From assembly GCF_004340465.1 (NCBI RefSeq), contig NZ_SLVV01000006.1:124001-188000 (forward strand): 64,000 nucleotides of DNA, in the 5' to 3' direction. A model generated the notes under the pieces. It had not been told where the DNA came from, did not search any database, and worked only from the letters and a program-made list of their open reading frames with translations. Shown one piece after another: positions 27,206-37,762 of the stretch; within the stretch, counting starts at the first letter, position 1; every line of letters begins with the position of its first letter. This DNA is from Mesobacillus foraminis (GTDB lineage Bacteria; Bacillota; Bacilli; Bacillales; Cytobacillaceae). A program made the position numbers and the translations under genes.

Positions 27206-28045
27206 ATGAAAAAGAAAAAGTCTTCGTTAGCAGCCTGGATTACGAACCTGGCCTTTGTCATCCTATCATTTATTGCTCTTTTTCCGATTATTAGTTTATT
27301 GATTTCCTCATTAAGACCATCGTCGGAACTGATGAGAAACGGAATCTCCATCACCTTCGATCCAAGCAGCATCAGCCTCGACAACTATACGTACATCTTC
27401 ACCCAGGGCGGAAACTATTGGAGCTGGTTCACCAATAGTCTGGTTATTTCGGCGGTTACCATTGTCCTGTCACTGTTCTTTTCTTCAATGGTGGGGTATG
27501 CATTGGCACTCTATGATTTTAAAGGAAGGAACCTGATCTTTGGATTCGTTCTCTTTATCTTAATGGTTCCGTTTGAAATCCTGATGCTGCCGCTGTTTCA
27601 ATTAATGATCAGCATGAACCTGATTAACACCTATACAGCTGTCATCCTTCCTGCCGTCGTTGCACCAGTTGCCGTCTTTTTCTTTAGACAATATGCAGTG
27701 GGGCTGCCGAAGGAACTGATGGATTCCGCCCGAATTGACGGGGCTACGGAGTATGGCATTTTCTTTAAAATCATGCTGCCGCTGATGGCGCCGTCGATGG
27801 CAGCAATGGCCATCCTTCAGGGTCTGGGAAGCTGGAACAACTTCCTGTGGCCGTTAATCGTGCTGAGGTCAAATGATATGTTCACTTTGCCAATTGGCCT
27901 GGCCACATTATTAACGCCTTATGGAAATAACTACGATATATTAATTGCCGGATCTGTCATGACCATTGTGCCGATTATTATTCTCTTCATTTTCTTCCAG
28001 CGTTACTTTGTTGCCGGACTGACAGTCGGTGGAGTAAAGGGGTAA
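27206..28045 (+). CDS. araQ: Arabinose ABC permease, second subunit
   Basis: 279 residues, six helices, MalG-like, with the EAA loop ELMDSARIDGATEYGIF near residue 170. No gap from the araP stop; the AAGGAGG ribosome site lies inside the araP end. Partner of AraP. Confidence 0.92.
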   Translation: MKKKKSSLAAWITNLAFVILSFIALFPIISLLISSLRPSSELMRNGISITFDPSSISLDNYTYIFTQGGNYWSWFTNSLVISAVTIVLSLFFSSMVGYALALYDFKGRNLIFGFVLFILMVPFEILMLPLFQLMISMNLINTYTAVILPAVVAPVAVFFFRQYAVGLPKELMDSARIDGATEYGIFFKIMLPLMAPSMAAMAILQGLGSWNNFLWPLIVLRSNDMFTLPIGLATLLTPYGNNYDILIAGSVMTIVPIIILFIFFQRYFVAGLTVGGVKG

Positions 28046-28079
28046 GAACAGGCAGCAGATGAAAGAGGTGGATAATAAT

Positions 28080-28715
28080 ATGAATGGAAAACAAATCGTG
28101 TCAAAACTAGATGCTTTGCTTCAATGGATTGTGCGCCTTGTCCTTCTTAACATCCTGTGGATTCTCTTTTCAGCCCTTGGATTATTTGCAGCCGGTGTTT
28201 TTCCAGCTACAGCAGCCGTATTGGCAGTAGCAAGAAAATGGGTAATGGGGGAACAGGATATAAAAATCTGGAGCGCATTCAAGCAAGTCTACCGCCAGGA
28301 GTTTTTGGCTGCTAACAGCATGGGCTGGATCCTGTCTGTTATCGGAGCAATCCTTTATTTTAACTACCAGGTAATGACCAGTCATATACAGGAAATGAGC
28401 TTTGTTGTTCCGTTTGCATTTTACTTTATTGTCTTTTTCTATACCATGCTTGTCATTTGGTCCTTCCCGTTGCTGGCGCATTATAAAGCGAACTGGCATC
28501 AGCATTTTAAAAATGCCATTATCATTGGTCTGACAAAAATCCATTACACCATCGTATGTGGAGCTGTTGTTTTTGCAGTCCTGTACTTTTCGCTCAGCTT
28601 TCCAGGTCTGTTGCCTTTCTTCACGATCAGCACGATAGGGGTTGGATGTATGTGGCTGGCACTTCAGATTTTCAGCCAGCTGGACCAGGATCAAACCCAT
28701 CAGGCTGCCAACTGA
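28080..28715 (+). CDS. yesL: YesL-family (DUF624) membrane protein
   Basis: 211 residues with about five hydrophobic helices; N-terminal pattern LDALLQWIVRLVLLNILWIL and then PATAAVLAVARKWVMGEQDI is typical of DUF624. ATG 28080 follows AGAGGTG; the longer frame from 28059 starts before that site. Members sit beside oligosaccharide ABC transporters in Bacillus and probably assist uptake, but no biochemical role is known. Here it separates the permeases from the binding protein. Confidence 0.85.
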   Translation: MNGKQIVSKLDALLQWIVRLVLLNILWILFSALGLFAAGVFPATAAVLAVARKWVMGEQDIKIWSAFKQVYRQEFLAANSMGWILSVIGAILYFNYQVMTSHIQEMSFVVPFAFYFIVFFYTMLVIWSFPLLAHYKANWHQHFKNAIIIGLTKIHYTIVCGAVVFAVLYFSLSFPGLLPFFTISTIGVGCMWLALQIFSQLDQDQTHQAAN

Positions 28716-28726
28716 CAGGAAAATTT

Positions 28727-28740
28727 TGTAAGCGTTATCC
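28727..28740. promoter_or_regulatory. Probable internal cre site
   Basis: TGTAAGCGTTATCC matches 13 of 14 cre positions, between yesL and araN, suggesting a separate CcpA-sensitive step for the binding-protein gene. Confidence 0.6.
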
Positions 28741-28830
28741 GCTGGCTGTTCTTCCAGCTTAAGGGAGGTGAGCGTCTCTTAGATACTCTTTTGATTTCAG
28801 CTTTCAAAATTAGAATTAGGGGGAAAGAAA

Positions 28831-30171
28831 ATGAAAAAGAAAAGTTTGTTAACCGTCCTTTTTTTCTTACTATCAACCCTGTTAATGGCATGCAGCGGCG
28901 GTGGCGGCAGCTCGACATCGGGAGAAGCAACCGAGAAGGAGGTAATCGGGGCAGATGAAAAAGATGCTACCGAATTAAAATACTGGACCTTCGTAGAATT
29001 GCACATGGATTTCTTTAAAGATGCAGTCCCTCGCTGGAATGAACTGCATCCTGACAAAAAAATCAAATTGGTTGCCGAGACATTCCCGTACGATCAAATG
29101 CACAATAACTTGCTGCTGGCTTTACAGTCCGGCAAAGGTGCTCCGGACATTTCTGATATCGAGGTAGGCCGTTTCCCTAACTTCCTTCAGGGTGAACCGC
29201 AATTATTGCCGATGAACGAGTATGTAGACCCTGAAAAGGCTAATTTCGTTGAATCACGATTGAACCTATATGCCAAAGATGGAAACTACTATGGCATGCC
29301 AACACACGTTGGAGCTACTGTAATGTACTACAATAAAGAAATTATGGATGCTGCCGGTGTAGATATTGATTCGATCAAAACATGGGATGACTATGTAGAA
29401 GCAGGTAAAAAAGTAGTTGAAAAGACAGATGCTGTCATGACAAATGTACATACTGGGGATGCCACCCAGTTTCAGCAAATGATCAGCCAGCAAGGCTCCG
29501 ATTTATTTGATGAGTCAGGAAAACTGACTGTTGACAGTGAAAAGAATGTTAAAACTCTTTCATTATTAAACGATATGCTTTACAAGCATAAAATTGCCGA
29601 GCTTACCCCAGGCGGAGAGCCGCATGCTGAAGAATACTATTCTTATATGAATGATGGAAAAGCTGCTTCGATTTCAATGCCTTTATGGTATATGGGCCGT
29701 TTTACTGATTATATGCAGGACCTGAAAGGTAAAATGGTCATCCGTCCATTGCCAGCCTGGGAAGAAGGCGGCGGCCGCTCTGTCGGTATTGGCGGAACTG
29801 GTACTGTCGTTACTAACCAGACGAAGCATGCTGATCTTGCAAGAGAGTTCCTGGCATTTGCGAAGCTTTCCAAAGAAGCGAATATCAAATTATGGACTGT
29901 TTTAGGTTTTGACCCTCCACGATGGGATGTTTGGGAAGAACCAGCTGTCCGTGAAGATAATAAATTCTATCAATTCTTTGGAAATGACATCTTTGATACG
30001 TTGCTGGACATTAAAGAAGAAATTCCAGGGATCAATGTTACAGAGCATTACCCGGATGTGCTGACAGAGTTGAATACCAATACGTTAAACAATGTTCTGA
30101 GACAGAAAAAAGAGTCTCCTGAAGAAGCTTTAAAGCAGGCGCAAAAAACAGTAGAAGCCAACATAAAATAA
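28831..30171 (+). CDS. araN: Arabinose-oligomer binding lipoprotein
   Basis: 446 residues. Lipoprotein signal peptide with lipobox LMAC, modified Cys at C21, then a Gly/Ser/Glu linker and a family 1 extracellular solute-binding fold (YWTFVELHMDFFKDAVPRWN onwards). It captures arabinose oligomers at the cell surface for AraPQ. AGGGGG lies before the ATG. A terminator-like hairpin follows and may lower transcription of abfA relative to araN. Confidence 0.92.
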   Translation: MKKKSLLTVLFFLLSTLLMACSGGGGSSTSGEATEKEVIGADEKDATELKYWTFVELHMDFFKDAVPRWNELHPDKKIKLVAETFPYDQMHNNLLLALQSGKGAPDISDIEVGRFPNFLQGEPQLLPMNEYVDPEKANFVESRLNLYAKDGNYYGMPTHVGATVMYYNKEIMDAAGVDIDSIKTWDDYVEAGKKVVEKTDAVMTNVHTGDATQFQQMISQQGSDLFDESGKLTVDSEKNVKTLSLLNDMLYKHKIAELTPGGEPHAEEYYSYMNDGKAASISMPLWYMGRFTDYMQDLKGKMVIRPLPAWEEGGGRSVGIGGTGTVVTNQTKHADLAREFLAFAKLSKEANIKLWTVLGFDPPRWDVWEEPAVREDNKFYQFFGNDIFDTLLDIKEEIPGINVTEHYPDVLTELNTNTLNNVLRQKKESPEEALKQAQKTVEANIK

Positions 30172-30195
30172 TAGATCTCATAACTAAATAGGTTG

Positions 30196-30241
30196 AAAGG
30201 GCCTGAACGCTTTTTTCGAAAGGGTCCGGCCCTTTTCTTTT
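30196..30241 (+). terminator. Terminator or attenuator between araN and abfA
   Basis: Stem AAAGGGCC/GGCCCTTT and T-rich tail; abfA starts 41 bases later without an obvious new operator, so partial read-through is likely. Confidence 0.75.
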
Positions 30242-30269
30242 CATGATGGATAAAAAGAGTTGAAGCTGA

Positions 30270-31787
<1,518 letters not shown>

Positions 31788-31792
31788 GAAAG

Positions 31793-31845
31793 AAGGGCCA
31801 TGTCTTTACTATCTATTTTTGTAAAGATATGGCCCTTGTGATTTT
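31793..31845 (+). terminator. Terminator after abfA
   Basis: A long stem, AAGGGCCATGTCTTTAC with GTAAAGATATGGCCCTT, then GTGATTTT. Confidence 0.85.
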
Positions 31846-32032
31846 ACCCAGGCAAACAATGAGAAGCAGGCAATCGGCTTTTCGGAGAAAGGACATGTGA
31901 AGGAAAGCTATACCAATAAATTGAGAACAATCTTGCTAGATTTATATGATAGTTCCACAGAGCTGAATGGCTGGTCAAGCTGTTTCAGTCTATCCTAAAT
32001 ATCGAGTTTTAATCTAGAGGAGGCCTTAAGGA

Positions 32033-34228
32033 ATGTCGGGTACAGATGCGAGGAAAAAGCCAAGAATTCATAATCATAATAATCCTTATCGGGATAATGT
32101 TCAGGGAAAGGCAAATGAACCAATTACGGTTGCTGGTTTATTGGATCGTGCAAAAAAACTGGTTGGCATCAGCGGAAGCGTTCCGGTTTCAGACTGGACT
32201 CTAGAAGAAATTTATAATCGGCTAGAAGAAAATGCACCCCGAATTGCCATTATTGGCGGTTCAGCAGACCATCCTGCCCATATCCTGGACATGGAAACTG
32301 TATCTCGCGCGGCATTAATCATCTGGGAGGAAGGTGGACTTCCGTTTTATTTTAGCACTCCGGTTCTTTGTGACGGCACGGCACAAAGCAATATGGGGAT
32401 GTCCTATTCGTTGCAAAGCCGGAATGCCATTGCAGAAATTGTGGTTAACCAGATGGAAGCGCATTCTTATCACGGTGCTTTTGTCATACAGGGCTGTGAC
32501 AAACAGCCGCTTGCAGTCTTAAGCGGACTGGCATTATTAGACCGTGTTCGGCGGCTGCGCGGGGAAGCCCCTGTCTTTGCTTCCTTTGCTCCTTCCCATG
32601 TGTTAAAGGGAGGGGAAATTCCAGATGATTTGAAAAAGGAATTGACCAATGTCGCGGAACGAGCTATTCAGATGGGAGAACAAAATATTGCCGACGATAT
32701 CTTCGATGCTCTCAGTTATATCCTTCAATGCTCATCAAACACTCAATTTCAAGGTGTGTTGGTCCGGGCAGTTGAACAGGGGATTATTACGTTTAAAGAG
32801 CAAAAATACTTTGAAAAATGGCTGGCAGTCAATACTTGCGATGCTGCCGGGGGGATTTGTGCCTTCCACGGGACAGGGAACAGTTCAAGAGATATCATGG
32901 CGGGATTGGGTTTTGTCCACCCGGAACTGGAGCTGTTAACTGAGCCTCCAACAACTGAACAGCTGAGGCCAGCCATTGAGGCTCTCTTCTCCATCGCCAA
33001 CCGGCCGGAATGCAGTGCTGCTGAACTGATTGGTGCCAATATTGCCAATGCGGTTCGTATTCATAGTTCTGCCGGAGGTTCTTCCAATTTGATGATGCAC
33101 ATAGTAGGGGCAATGATTTATGCCGGATATCAATTCTCGCTGTGGGATCTGGAGAAAATTCATCAATCGCATCCGATTCCCGATTTATTTGACTACAGTC
33201 TGACAGAGGGAAGGGACATATTTGCTTTGGCCCAGCAATGTTGTTCCGGCACAATCAGGGGAATGGAAACACTATTCTATGAATTGCTTCAAAATGAAGT
33301 TCCGATGGATTCGGATGCTCTTACAGTCACGGGTCAAACATGGAAGGAAAGATTAAGCAATACCAGGGGATTAAGTGCCGACGGTGTGAAAGATAATCCC
33401 ATTATTTTAAGCAAACCCCGGAGAAAATACAGTGGAGTGGATGTGCTGCGGGGGAACTTCTTTGAGAGTGCGGTTGTGAAGATCAGCGGGATGTCTACCT
33501 ATCAATTAAATCAGTTTGATGAGAAAGTTTCGTTCGTTCTCTACTTTGAGAATGAAGATGAGGCAAACAAGCAGCTTCTCAATGAAAAGCTTCTTGAAGA
33601 GCTCAGGGAGTCAAAAGTATTTCCACATGAGCATTTATTGCAAATGTGGAAATTTAATCAGCCAGAAAGCTTTTTAGGAGCCGGGTCTTTAAACTACGAT
33701 CATTTATTTAATCAAATGGTCAAAGATCAAATCTTGAAGCTGGCAATCATTATTGCCGGCCAAGGCCCCGAGGCATTTGGAATGCCGGAAATGTTCACGC
33801 CTATGCAGCATATCAATGCCAACCGTCAGCTTAAAACATTGGCTACTCTTATCAGTGATGGCCGTTATTCTGGGGTATCCTACGGGGCGGCAATTGGTCA
33901 TATGACTCCTGAAGCATTTAATGACGGAGGATTATTATTTCTGCGGAAGGGAGATTTGCTGCATTTACGGTTCCGTTCCAGACGTATTGAACTGCTCGAT
34001 CCGCAGGAGTTTAGTGCCGGTAAAATTCACCTCTACCAGGGTGACTTGAAAGTCGAACGGGAAGTTCTCGGCAAGAAGAGGAAGAGTACGCTGAGAAAAC
34101 GGCAAAAAACCGTTGCAGCCTCTAATCGTTTAACAGGGTGCACCGATGCATCGGAAGGAGTGGTTCCATTGCCGGTAAAAATGGACGCAGAAATTCCAAC
34201 TGCATCTACACTAATTCAAAATGCATAG
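32033..34228 (+). CDS. IlvD/Edd-family sugar-acid dehydratase, YjhG/YagF-like
   Basis: 731 residues. Fe-S cluster Cys motifs LCDGTAQSNMGMSYSL, QGCDKQPLAVLSG and CDAAGGICAFHGTG, then HSSAGGSSNLMMHI and DGRYSGVSYGAAIGH, align by eye with E. coli YjhG/YagF D-xylonate dehydratases rather than with IlvD. Reaction: aldonate to 2-keto-3-deoxyaldonate. It is about 75 residues longer than YjhG, mostly a basic tail with KKRKSTLRKRQ. AGGAGG precedes the ATG. Position after abfA suggests arabinonate or xylonate; no aldonate-forming dehydrogenase or aldolase is nearby. Confidence 0.8.
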   Translation: MSGTDARKKPRIHNHNNPYRDNVQGKANEPITVAGLLDRAKKLVGISGSVPVSDWTLEEIYNRLEENAPRIAIIGGSADHPAHILDMETVSRAALIIWEEGGLPFYFSTPVLCDGTAQSNMGMSYSLQSRNAIAEIVVNQMEAHSYHGAFVIQGCDKQPLAVLSGLALLDRVRRLRGEAPVFASFAPSHVLKGGEIPDDLKKELTNVAERAIQMGEQNIADDIFDALSYILQCSSNTQFQGVLVRAVEQGIITFKEQKYFEKWLAVNTCDAAGGICAFHGTGNSSRDIMAGLGFVHPELELLTEPPTTEQLRPAIEALFSIANRPECSAAELIGANIANAVRIHSSAGGSSNLMMHIVGAMIYAGYQFSLWDLEKIHQSHPIPDLFDYSLTEGRDIFALAQQCCSGTIRGMETLFYELLQNEVPMDSDALTVTGQTWKERLSNTRGLSADGVKDNPIILSKPRRKYSGVDVLRGNFFESAVVKISGMSTYQLNQFDEKVSFVLYFENEDEANKQLLNEKLLEELRESKVFPHEHLLQMWKFNQPESFLGAGSLNYDHLFNQMVKDQILKLAIIIAGQGPEAFGMPEMFTPMQHINANRQLKTLATLISDGRYSGVSYGAAIGHMTPEAFNDGGLLFLRKGDLLHLRFRSRRIELLDPQEFSAGKIHLYQGDLKVEREVLGKKRKSTLRKRQKTVAASNRLTGCTDASEGVVPLPVKMDAEIPTASTLIQNA

Positions 34229-34284
34229 GAAGTATGGGAAGATACAGCTATTTCACGACACTCCACCTGTTGTTTTTAAATGAT

Positions 34285-34330
34285 AAATAGAAAACCAGGG
34301 TACAGTTTACAGGACCCTGGTTTTCTATTT
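34285..34330. terminator. Bidirectional terminator between dehydratase and azoR
   Basis: A perfect 17-bp stem AAATAGAAAACCAGGGT/ACCCTGGTTTTCTATTT; A/T-rich ends supply T tails on both strands for the converging genes. Confidence 0.9.
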
Positions 34331-34343
34331 ATTAATTAGTCTA

Positions 34344-34970
34344 TTAGAATTCTTTTGCGATCGCTGCTGCTTTTTCTAATCCATCTGCGATAATTTTTTC
34401 TGACTGGTCAGGGAATTGGTTGTGGCCTTCAATAATTACAGTTGCAGCATCCTGTACTCCCCAGAATCCAAGCATTGTCTTAACGAAATTAACGGCCATT
34501 TCGGAAGCCTGTGCAGGGCCTTCGGAATACACTCCACCGCGAGCATTTAAGAGTGCAACTTTCTTGTCAGTAAGTAAACCAACAGGACCTTCAGCTGTAT
34601 AACGGAATGTCTTGCCAGCCTGTGCCAAATAGTCCAGATAAGTGTGTAACACTGCTGGTACAGTGAAGTTCCATAATGGGAAAGCTAAAACGATTTTATC
34701 AGCAGCCAGGAATTGATCAAGATATTTGTTGACCAGATCGGTTGCTTCCTTTTCGGAAGGAGTTAATTCCATCCCTCTTGAGAGTTTGAACATGCCATTG
34801 ATTTTATCGTTATCGTAATATGGCAGATTTTCTTCAAATAGGTCGAGTTCAGTAATGGTATCCTCCGGATGAGAAGCTTTATAGCTTTCAAGGAAAGAAT
34901 AGTAAAGCTTAACACTTACTGCCTGCTCGATCGGGCGTGAATTGGCCTTGATGAATAATACATTTGACAT
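34344..34970 (-). CDS. azoR: FMN-dependent NADH azoreductase / quinone reductase
   Basis: 208 residues, flavodoxin-like fold. Seen: the FMN-phosphate loop [31 protein letters not shown] and [15 protein letters not shown], all standard for AzoR. It performs two-electron reduction of quinones and azo compounds, protecting against electrophile stress. ATG 34970 follows GGAGG; the longer frame begins inside that site. It is downstream of a marR gene on the same strand with a dyad between. Confidence 0.93.
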   Translation of the reverse strand: MSNVLFIKANSRPIEQAVSVKLYYSFLESYKASHPEDTITELDLFEENLPYYDNDKINGMFKLSRGMELTPSEKEATDLVNKYLDQFLAADKIVLAFPLWNFTVPAVLHTYLDYLAQAGKTFRYTAEGPVGLLTDKKVALLNARGGVYSEGPAQASEMAVNFVKTMLGFWGVQDAATVIIEGHNQFPDQSEKIIADGLEKAAAIAKEF

Positions 34971-35016
34971 AAAAAAAACCTCCAATTGATTCTGATTGGA
35001 CAGGGTTGTAATACCC

Positions 35017-35037
35017 TGCTATTAAGTTGTTATAGCA
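35017..35037. promoter_or_regulatory. Candidate MarR operator before azoR
   Basis: Inverted repeat TGCTAT-(9)-ATAGCA. The same half sequence TTGCTATA recurs at 35512-35519 in front of the marR gene, suggesting one regulator binds both. Confidence 0.5.
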
Positions 35038-35055
35038 ACCAAAAGGGAAATGGCA

Positions 35056-35493
35056 TCAATTCAATGAGTTCTGGACATTTTCCCTGATTTTTGCCAGCAA
35101 TCTCTCCAGCTCAAAAAGTTCATCTTCTGAAATTCCCCTGCAGACGATTTCATTAAACTCCTCTGCAATTGGAATAATGCTTGAGCCAAGCTCCTGGCCA
35201 CGCTTAGTAAGGTACAGCCTTACGGATCGCCGGTCTTCAGGGCATTGAATTCTTTTAATGAATCCTTTCCGCTCCAGGCTTGATGCCATTCTGGCAATAT
35301 TCGTTTTATCTTTTTCAAGCTTTTCGACCAGTTGATTCTGGGTTAAGCCATCGTGCTCCCATAACAGCATTAAAATTAAATTTTGTTCGGGTGCAAGATT
35401 GTACGGCTCGAATCTTGCTTTAATAAAGCTGGTAAGCAATAGGTCCGTTTTATGAATTTTAATACTGATATAATCCTGAAATGTTAATTTCAA
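35056..35493 (-). CDS. MarR-family regulator
   Basis: 145 residues with the MarR winged helix: NQLVEKLEKDKTNIARMASS (recognition helix) and the wing KGFIKRIQCPEDRRSVRLYL. Cytoplasmic dimeric repressor in this family, often sensing quinones or phenols. Next to azoR on the same strand, 85 bases apart, and probably its repressor (MhqR/YkvE-like logic). No sensor Cys of the YodB type at the N-terminus. Confidence 0.88.
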   Translation of the reverse strand: MKLTFQDYISIKIHKTDLLLTSFIKARFEPYNLAPEQNLILMLLWEHDGLTQNQLVEKLEKDKTNIARMASSLERKGFIKRIQCPEDRRSVRLYLTKRGQELGSSIIPIAEEFNEIVCRGISEDELFELERLLAKIRENVQNSLN

Positions 35494-35776
35494 AGGAATC
35501 CCTCTTTTTAGTTGCTATACCTACTAAATCAAAATTAATTATAGGAACAGCAGGATAAAATGTCAATAAATAGAGCCTACAATAAAAAAAACTTAGTAGT
35601 GATATATAGTATTGACCATCAATCACAGTTTTATAAAAATGGTTGTTGGAGAATGGACCGGATCAATATCCTCATCTATGAACCGTATCACAAAGCGGCA
35701 AAGCTATGACATAACACAAATATCAAAAGCCCATACTAAACAAGCAGACGATTATTATAGTTAAAGGGGTTCATGC
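35494..35776. other. Divergent promoter region marR / ycsG
   Basis: AT-rich, contains the TTGCTATAC half site near marR. No additional gene seen. Confidence 0.4.
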
Positions 35777-37006
35777 ATGGGTAGACAGCAGCAGGAAGGA
35801 CGTACAGGGGTAAAAAGACCAATAAAAAGTAAATGGGGAGTCTTGCTTGGTGCAGCTTTCCTGATGGGCTCATCCGCTATTGGGCCGGGATTTTTAACAC
35901 AGACGGCAGTGTTTACAGAGCAATTACTGGCCAGCTTTGGATTTGTTATTTTAATGTCGATTATTTTTGATATTGGTGTACAGGTCAATGTTTGGAGAAT
36001 CATAGCAGTATCCAGAAAAAGAGGCCAGGATATTGCTAATATGGTGCTGCCTGGCCTTGGATATTTCCTGGCATTTGCAGTTGCATTGGGAGGCCTTGCA
36101 TTTAACATCGGGAATGTCGGCGGGGCCGGGCTTGGACTCAATGTTTTATTTGGGGTCGACCCCGCCATGGGAGCCATTATTACCGGAGTTATTGCCGTCG
36201 GTATTTTTCTGTCAAAAGAAGCGGGAGCAGCGATGGACCAAATTGCCAGGGCTTTAGGGCTGATCATGGTCCTGTTGACCCTCTATGTTGCTTTTCGGAG
36301 CAATCCCCCGGTCGGCGACGCGATTATTTATACTTTTGCACCGGAAAAGCTTGATCTGTTTGCGATCATTACACTGGTTGGCGGTACTGTAGGCGGATAT
36401 ATTACATTTGCAGGCGGGCATCGTTTGCTGGATGCAGGCATAGCTGGAAGGGAGAATCTCCAAAATGTAACAAAAAGCGCTGTTTCCGGTATAATTATAG
36501 CATCTGTTATGCGCATCTTCCTGTTCCTTGCCGTATTGGGTGTAGTATCGACGGGCTTTGCCCTGGATCCGGCAAATCCGCCGGCATCTGTTTTTGAGCA
36601 GGCTGCCGGAGCCGCAGGTTACAAGATGTTTGGATTGATTTTATGGGCCGCAGGGATTACATCAGTGGTTGGGGCAGCCTACACATCTGTTTCATTCCTT
36701 CGGACATTGTCAGGTAAAATTGACCGGAATCACCAAAAAGTTACGATTGGGTTTATCATTGTTTCCACCATCATTTATATAATCATTGGGAAGCCGATCG
36801 TCCTGCTGATTCTTGCAGGTGCATTTAATGGACTGGTGCTTCCGCTTGCCCTGGGAGCGATATTGGTGGCGGCGCACAATACATCCATTGTTGGTGATTA
36901 TAAACATCCAATATGGCTTACGATTTTTGGCTGGATTGTCTTTTTGGGAACAGCTTATTTGGCGGCAGTAACCTTAAAAGACCAAATATCTCAGTTATTT
37001 TCATAA
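35777..37006 (+). CDS. ycsG: NRAMP-fold transporter of the 5-oxoprolinase cluster (YcsG-like)
   Basis: 409 residues, about eleven membrane helices. Located directly upstream of pxpB-pxpA-pxpC as in B. subtilis ycsG. The helix-1 metal motif DPGN of true NRAMP metal carriers is replaced by IGPGF (SSAIGPGFLTQTAVFTEQ), and no MPH motif is seen in helix 6 (FAGGHRLLDAG instead). I infer an organic substrate, most likely 5-oxoproline or a related amino acid. ATG 35777 follows AAAGGGG by seven bases. Confidence 0.82.
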   Translation: MGRQQQEGRTGVKRPIKSKWGVLLGAAFLMGSSAIGPGFLTQTAVFTEQLLASFGFVILMSIIFDIGVQVNVWRIIAVSRKRGQDIANMVLPGLGYFLAFAVALGGLAFNIGNVGGAGLGLNVLFGVDPAMGAIITGVIAVGIFLSKEAGAAMDQIARALGLIMVLLTLYVAFRSNPPVGDAIIYTFAPEKLDLFAIITLVGGTVGGYITFAGGHRLLDAGIAGRENLQNVTKSAVSGIIIASVMRIFLFLAVLGVVSTGFALDPANPPASVFEQAAGAAGYKMFGLILWAAGITSVVGAAYTSVSFLRTLSGKIDRNHQKVTIGFIIVSTIIYIIIGKPIVLLILAGAFNGLVLPLALGAILVAAHNTSIVGDYKHPIWLTIFGWIVFLGTAYLAAVTLKDQISQLFS

Positions 37007-37026
37007 ACTTTGAGGGAGGGGAATGA

Positions 37027-37749
37027 ATGAAACCTGAGACTTTTCCGCTGGGGGACACCGGAATACAGTTATTGTTTGGAAATGAAATCTCTGAAAAGAT
37101 CAATCAGGAAATCCGGCAATTTGCCGACAGCTTAAGAAGGTATCCAGTTAACGGCATTATTGAATGGGTGCCTGCCTATACGACGTTAACGATTTTTTAC
37201 CGTCCGGACATCATCACTTACCATGAAATATGCAAGGTGCTTGAATCCAAATATATGGACTTGCAGGGAGGAGTGGCTGAGCCTACTTCTCTTATTTATG
37301 AAATACCTACCTTATATGGAGGAGAATCAGGGACTGATCTAGATTTTGTTGCAAACTATAATGGAATTACCAGGGAAGAAGTGATTTCCGTTCATACCGG
37401 ACAGGACTATCTGATCTATATGATGGGGTTTATGCCCGGCTTCCCTTATTTAGGGGGGATGTCACCCAAAATAGCAGCGCCGCGGCGTGATAACCCAAGA
37501 GCTAAAATTTCTGCAGGGTCTGTGGGGATTGCGGGGGAACAAACCGGCATCTACCCTATAGAGACTCCAGGCGGCTGGCAAATTATCGGCAAGACTCCTG
37601 TGAAGCTTTATGATCCGGACAGCAAGAATCCGATTCTCCTATCTTCCGGCCATTATCTTCGGTTTATCCCAATAAGCAAAAGTGAATACGATGAAATTGA
37701 AAATGCAGTAAACAGTGGGACTTTCATCGTTAAAGCGAAAAAAAAATAA
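37027..37749 (+). CDS. pxpB: 5-oxoprolinase subunit PxpB (KipI-like)
   Basis: 240 residues of the AHS1 domain family: YTTLTIFYRP in the N-terminal part, then GFMPGFPYLGG and the RAKISAGSVGIAGEQTGIYP core. With PxpA and PxpC it forms ATP-dependent 5-oxoprolinase, opening pyroglutamate to glutamate. In B. subtilis this protein (KipI) also inhibits kinase KinA. GGGAGGGG precedes the ATG. Gene order pxpB-pxpA-pxpC, all tightly spaced. Confidence 0.92.
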   Translation: MKPETFPLGDTGIQLLFGNEISEKINQEIRQFADSLRRYPVNGIIEWVPAYTTLTIFYRPDIITYHEICKVLESKYMDLQGGVAEPTSLIYEIPTLYGGESGTDLDFVANYNGITREEVISVHTGQDYLIYMMGFMPGFPYLGGMSPKIAAPRRDNPRAKISAGSVGIAGEQTGIYPIETPGGWQIIGKTPVKLYDPDSKNPILLSSGHYLRFIPISKSEYDEIENAVNSGTFIVKAKKK

Positions 37750-37762
37750 GGGGGAATCCAGG

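Noticed and set aside
31846-32020. Possible gene remnant (peptide with IGFSEKGHVKESY) after abfA
   Set aside because: Resembles an acetyltransferase tail only vaguely and has no upstream frame to join; kept as noise.
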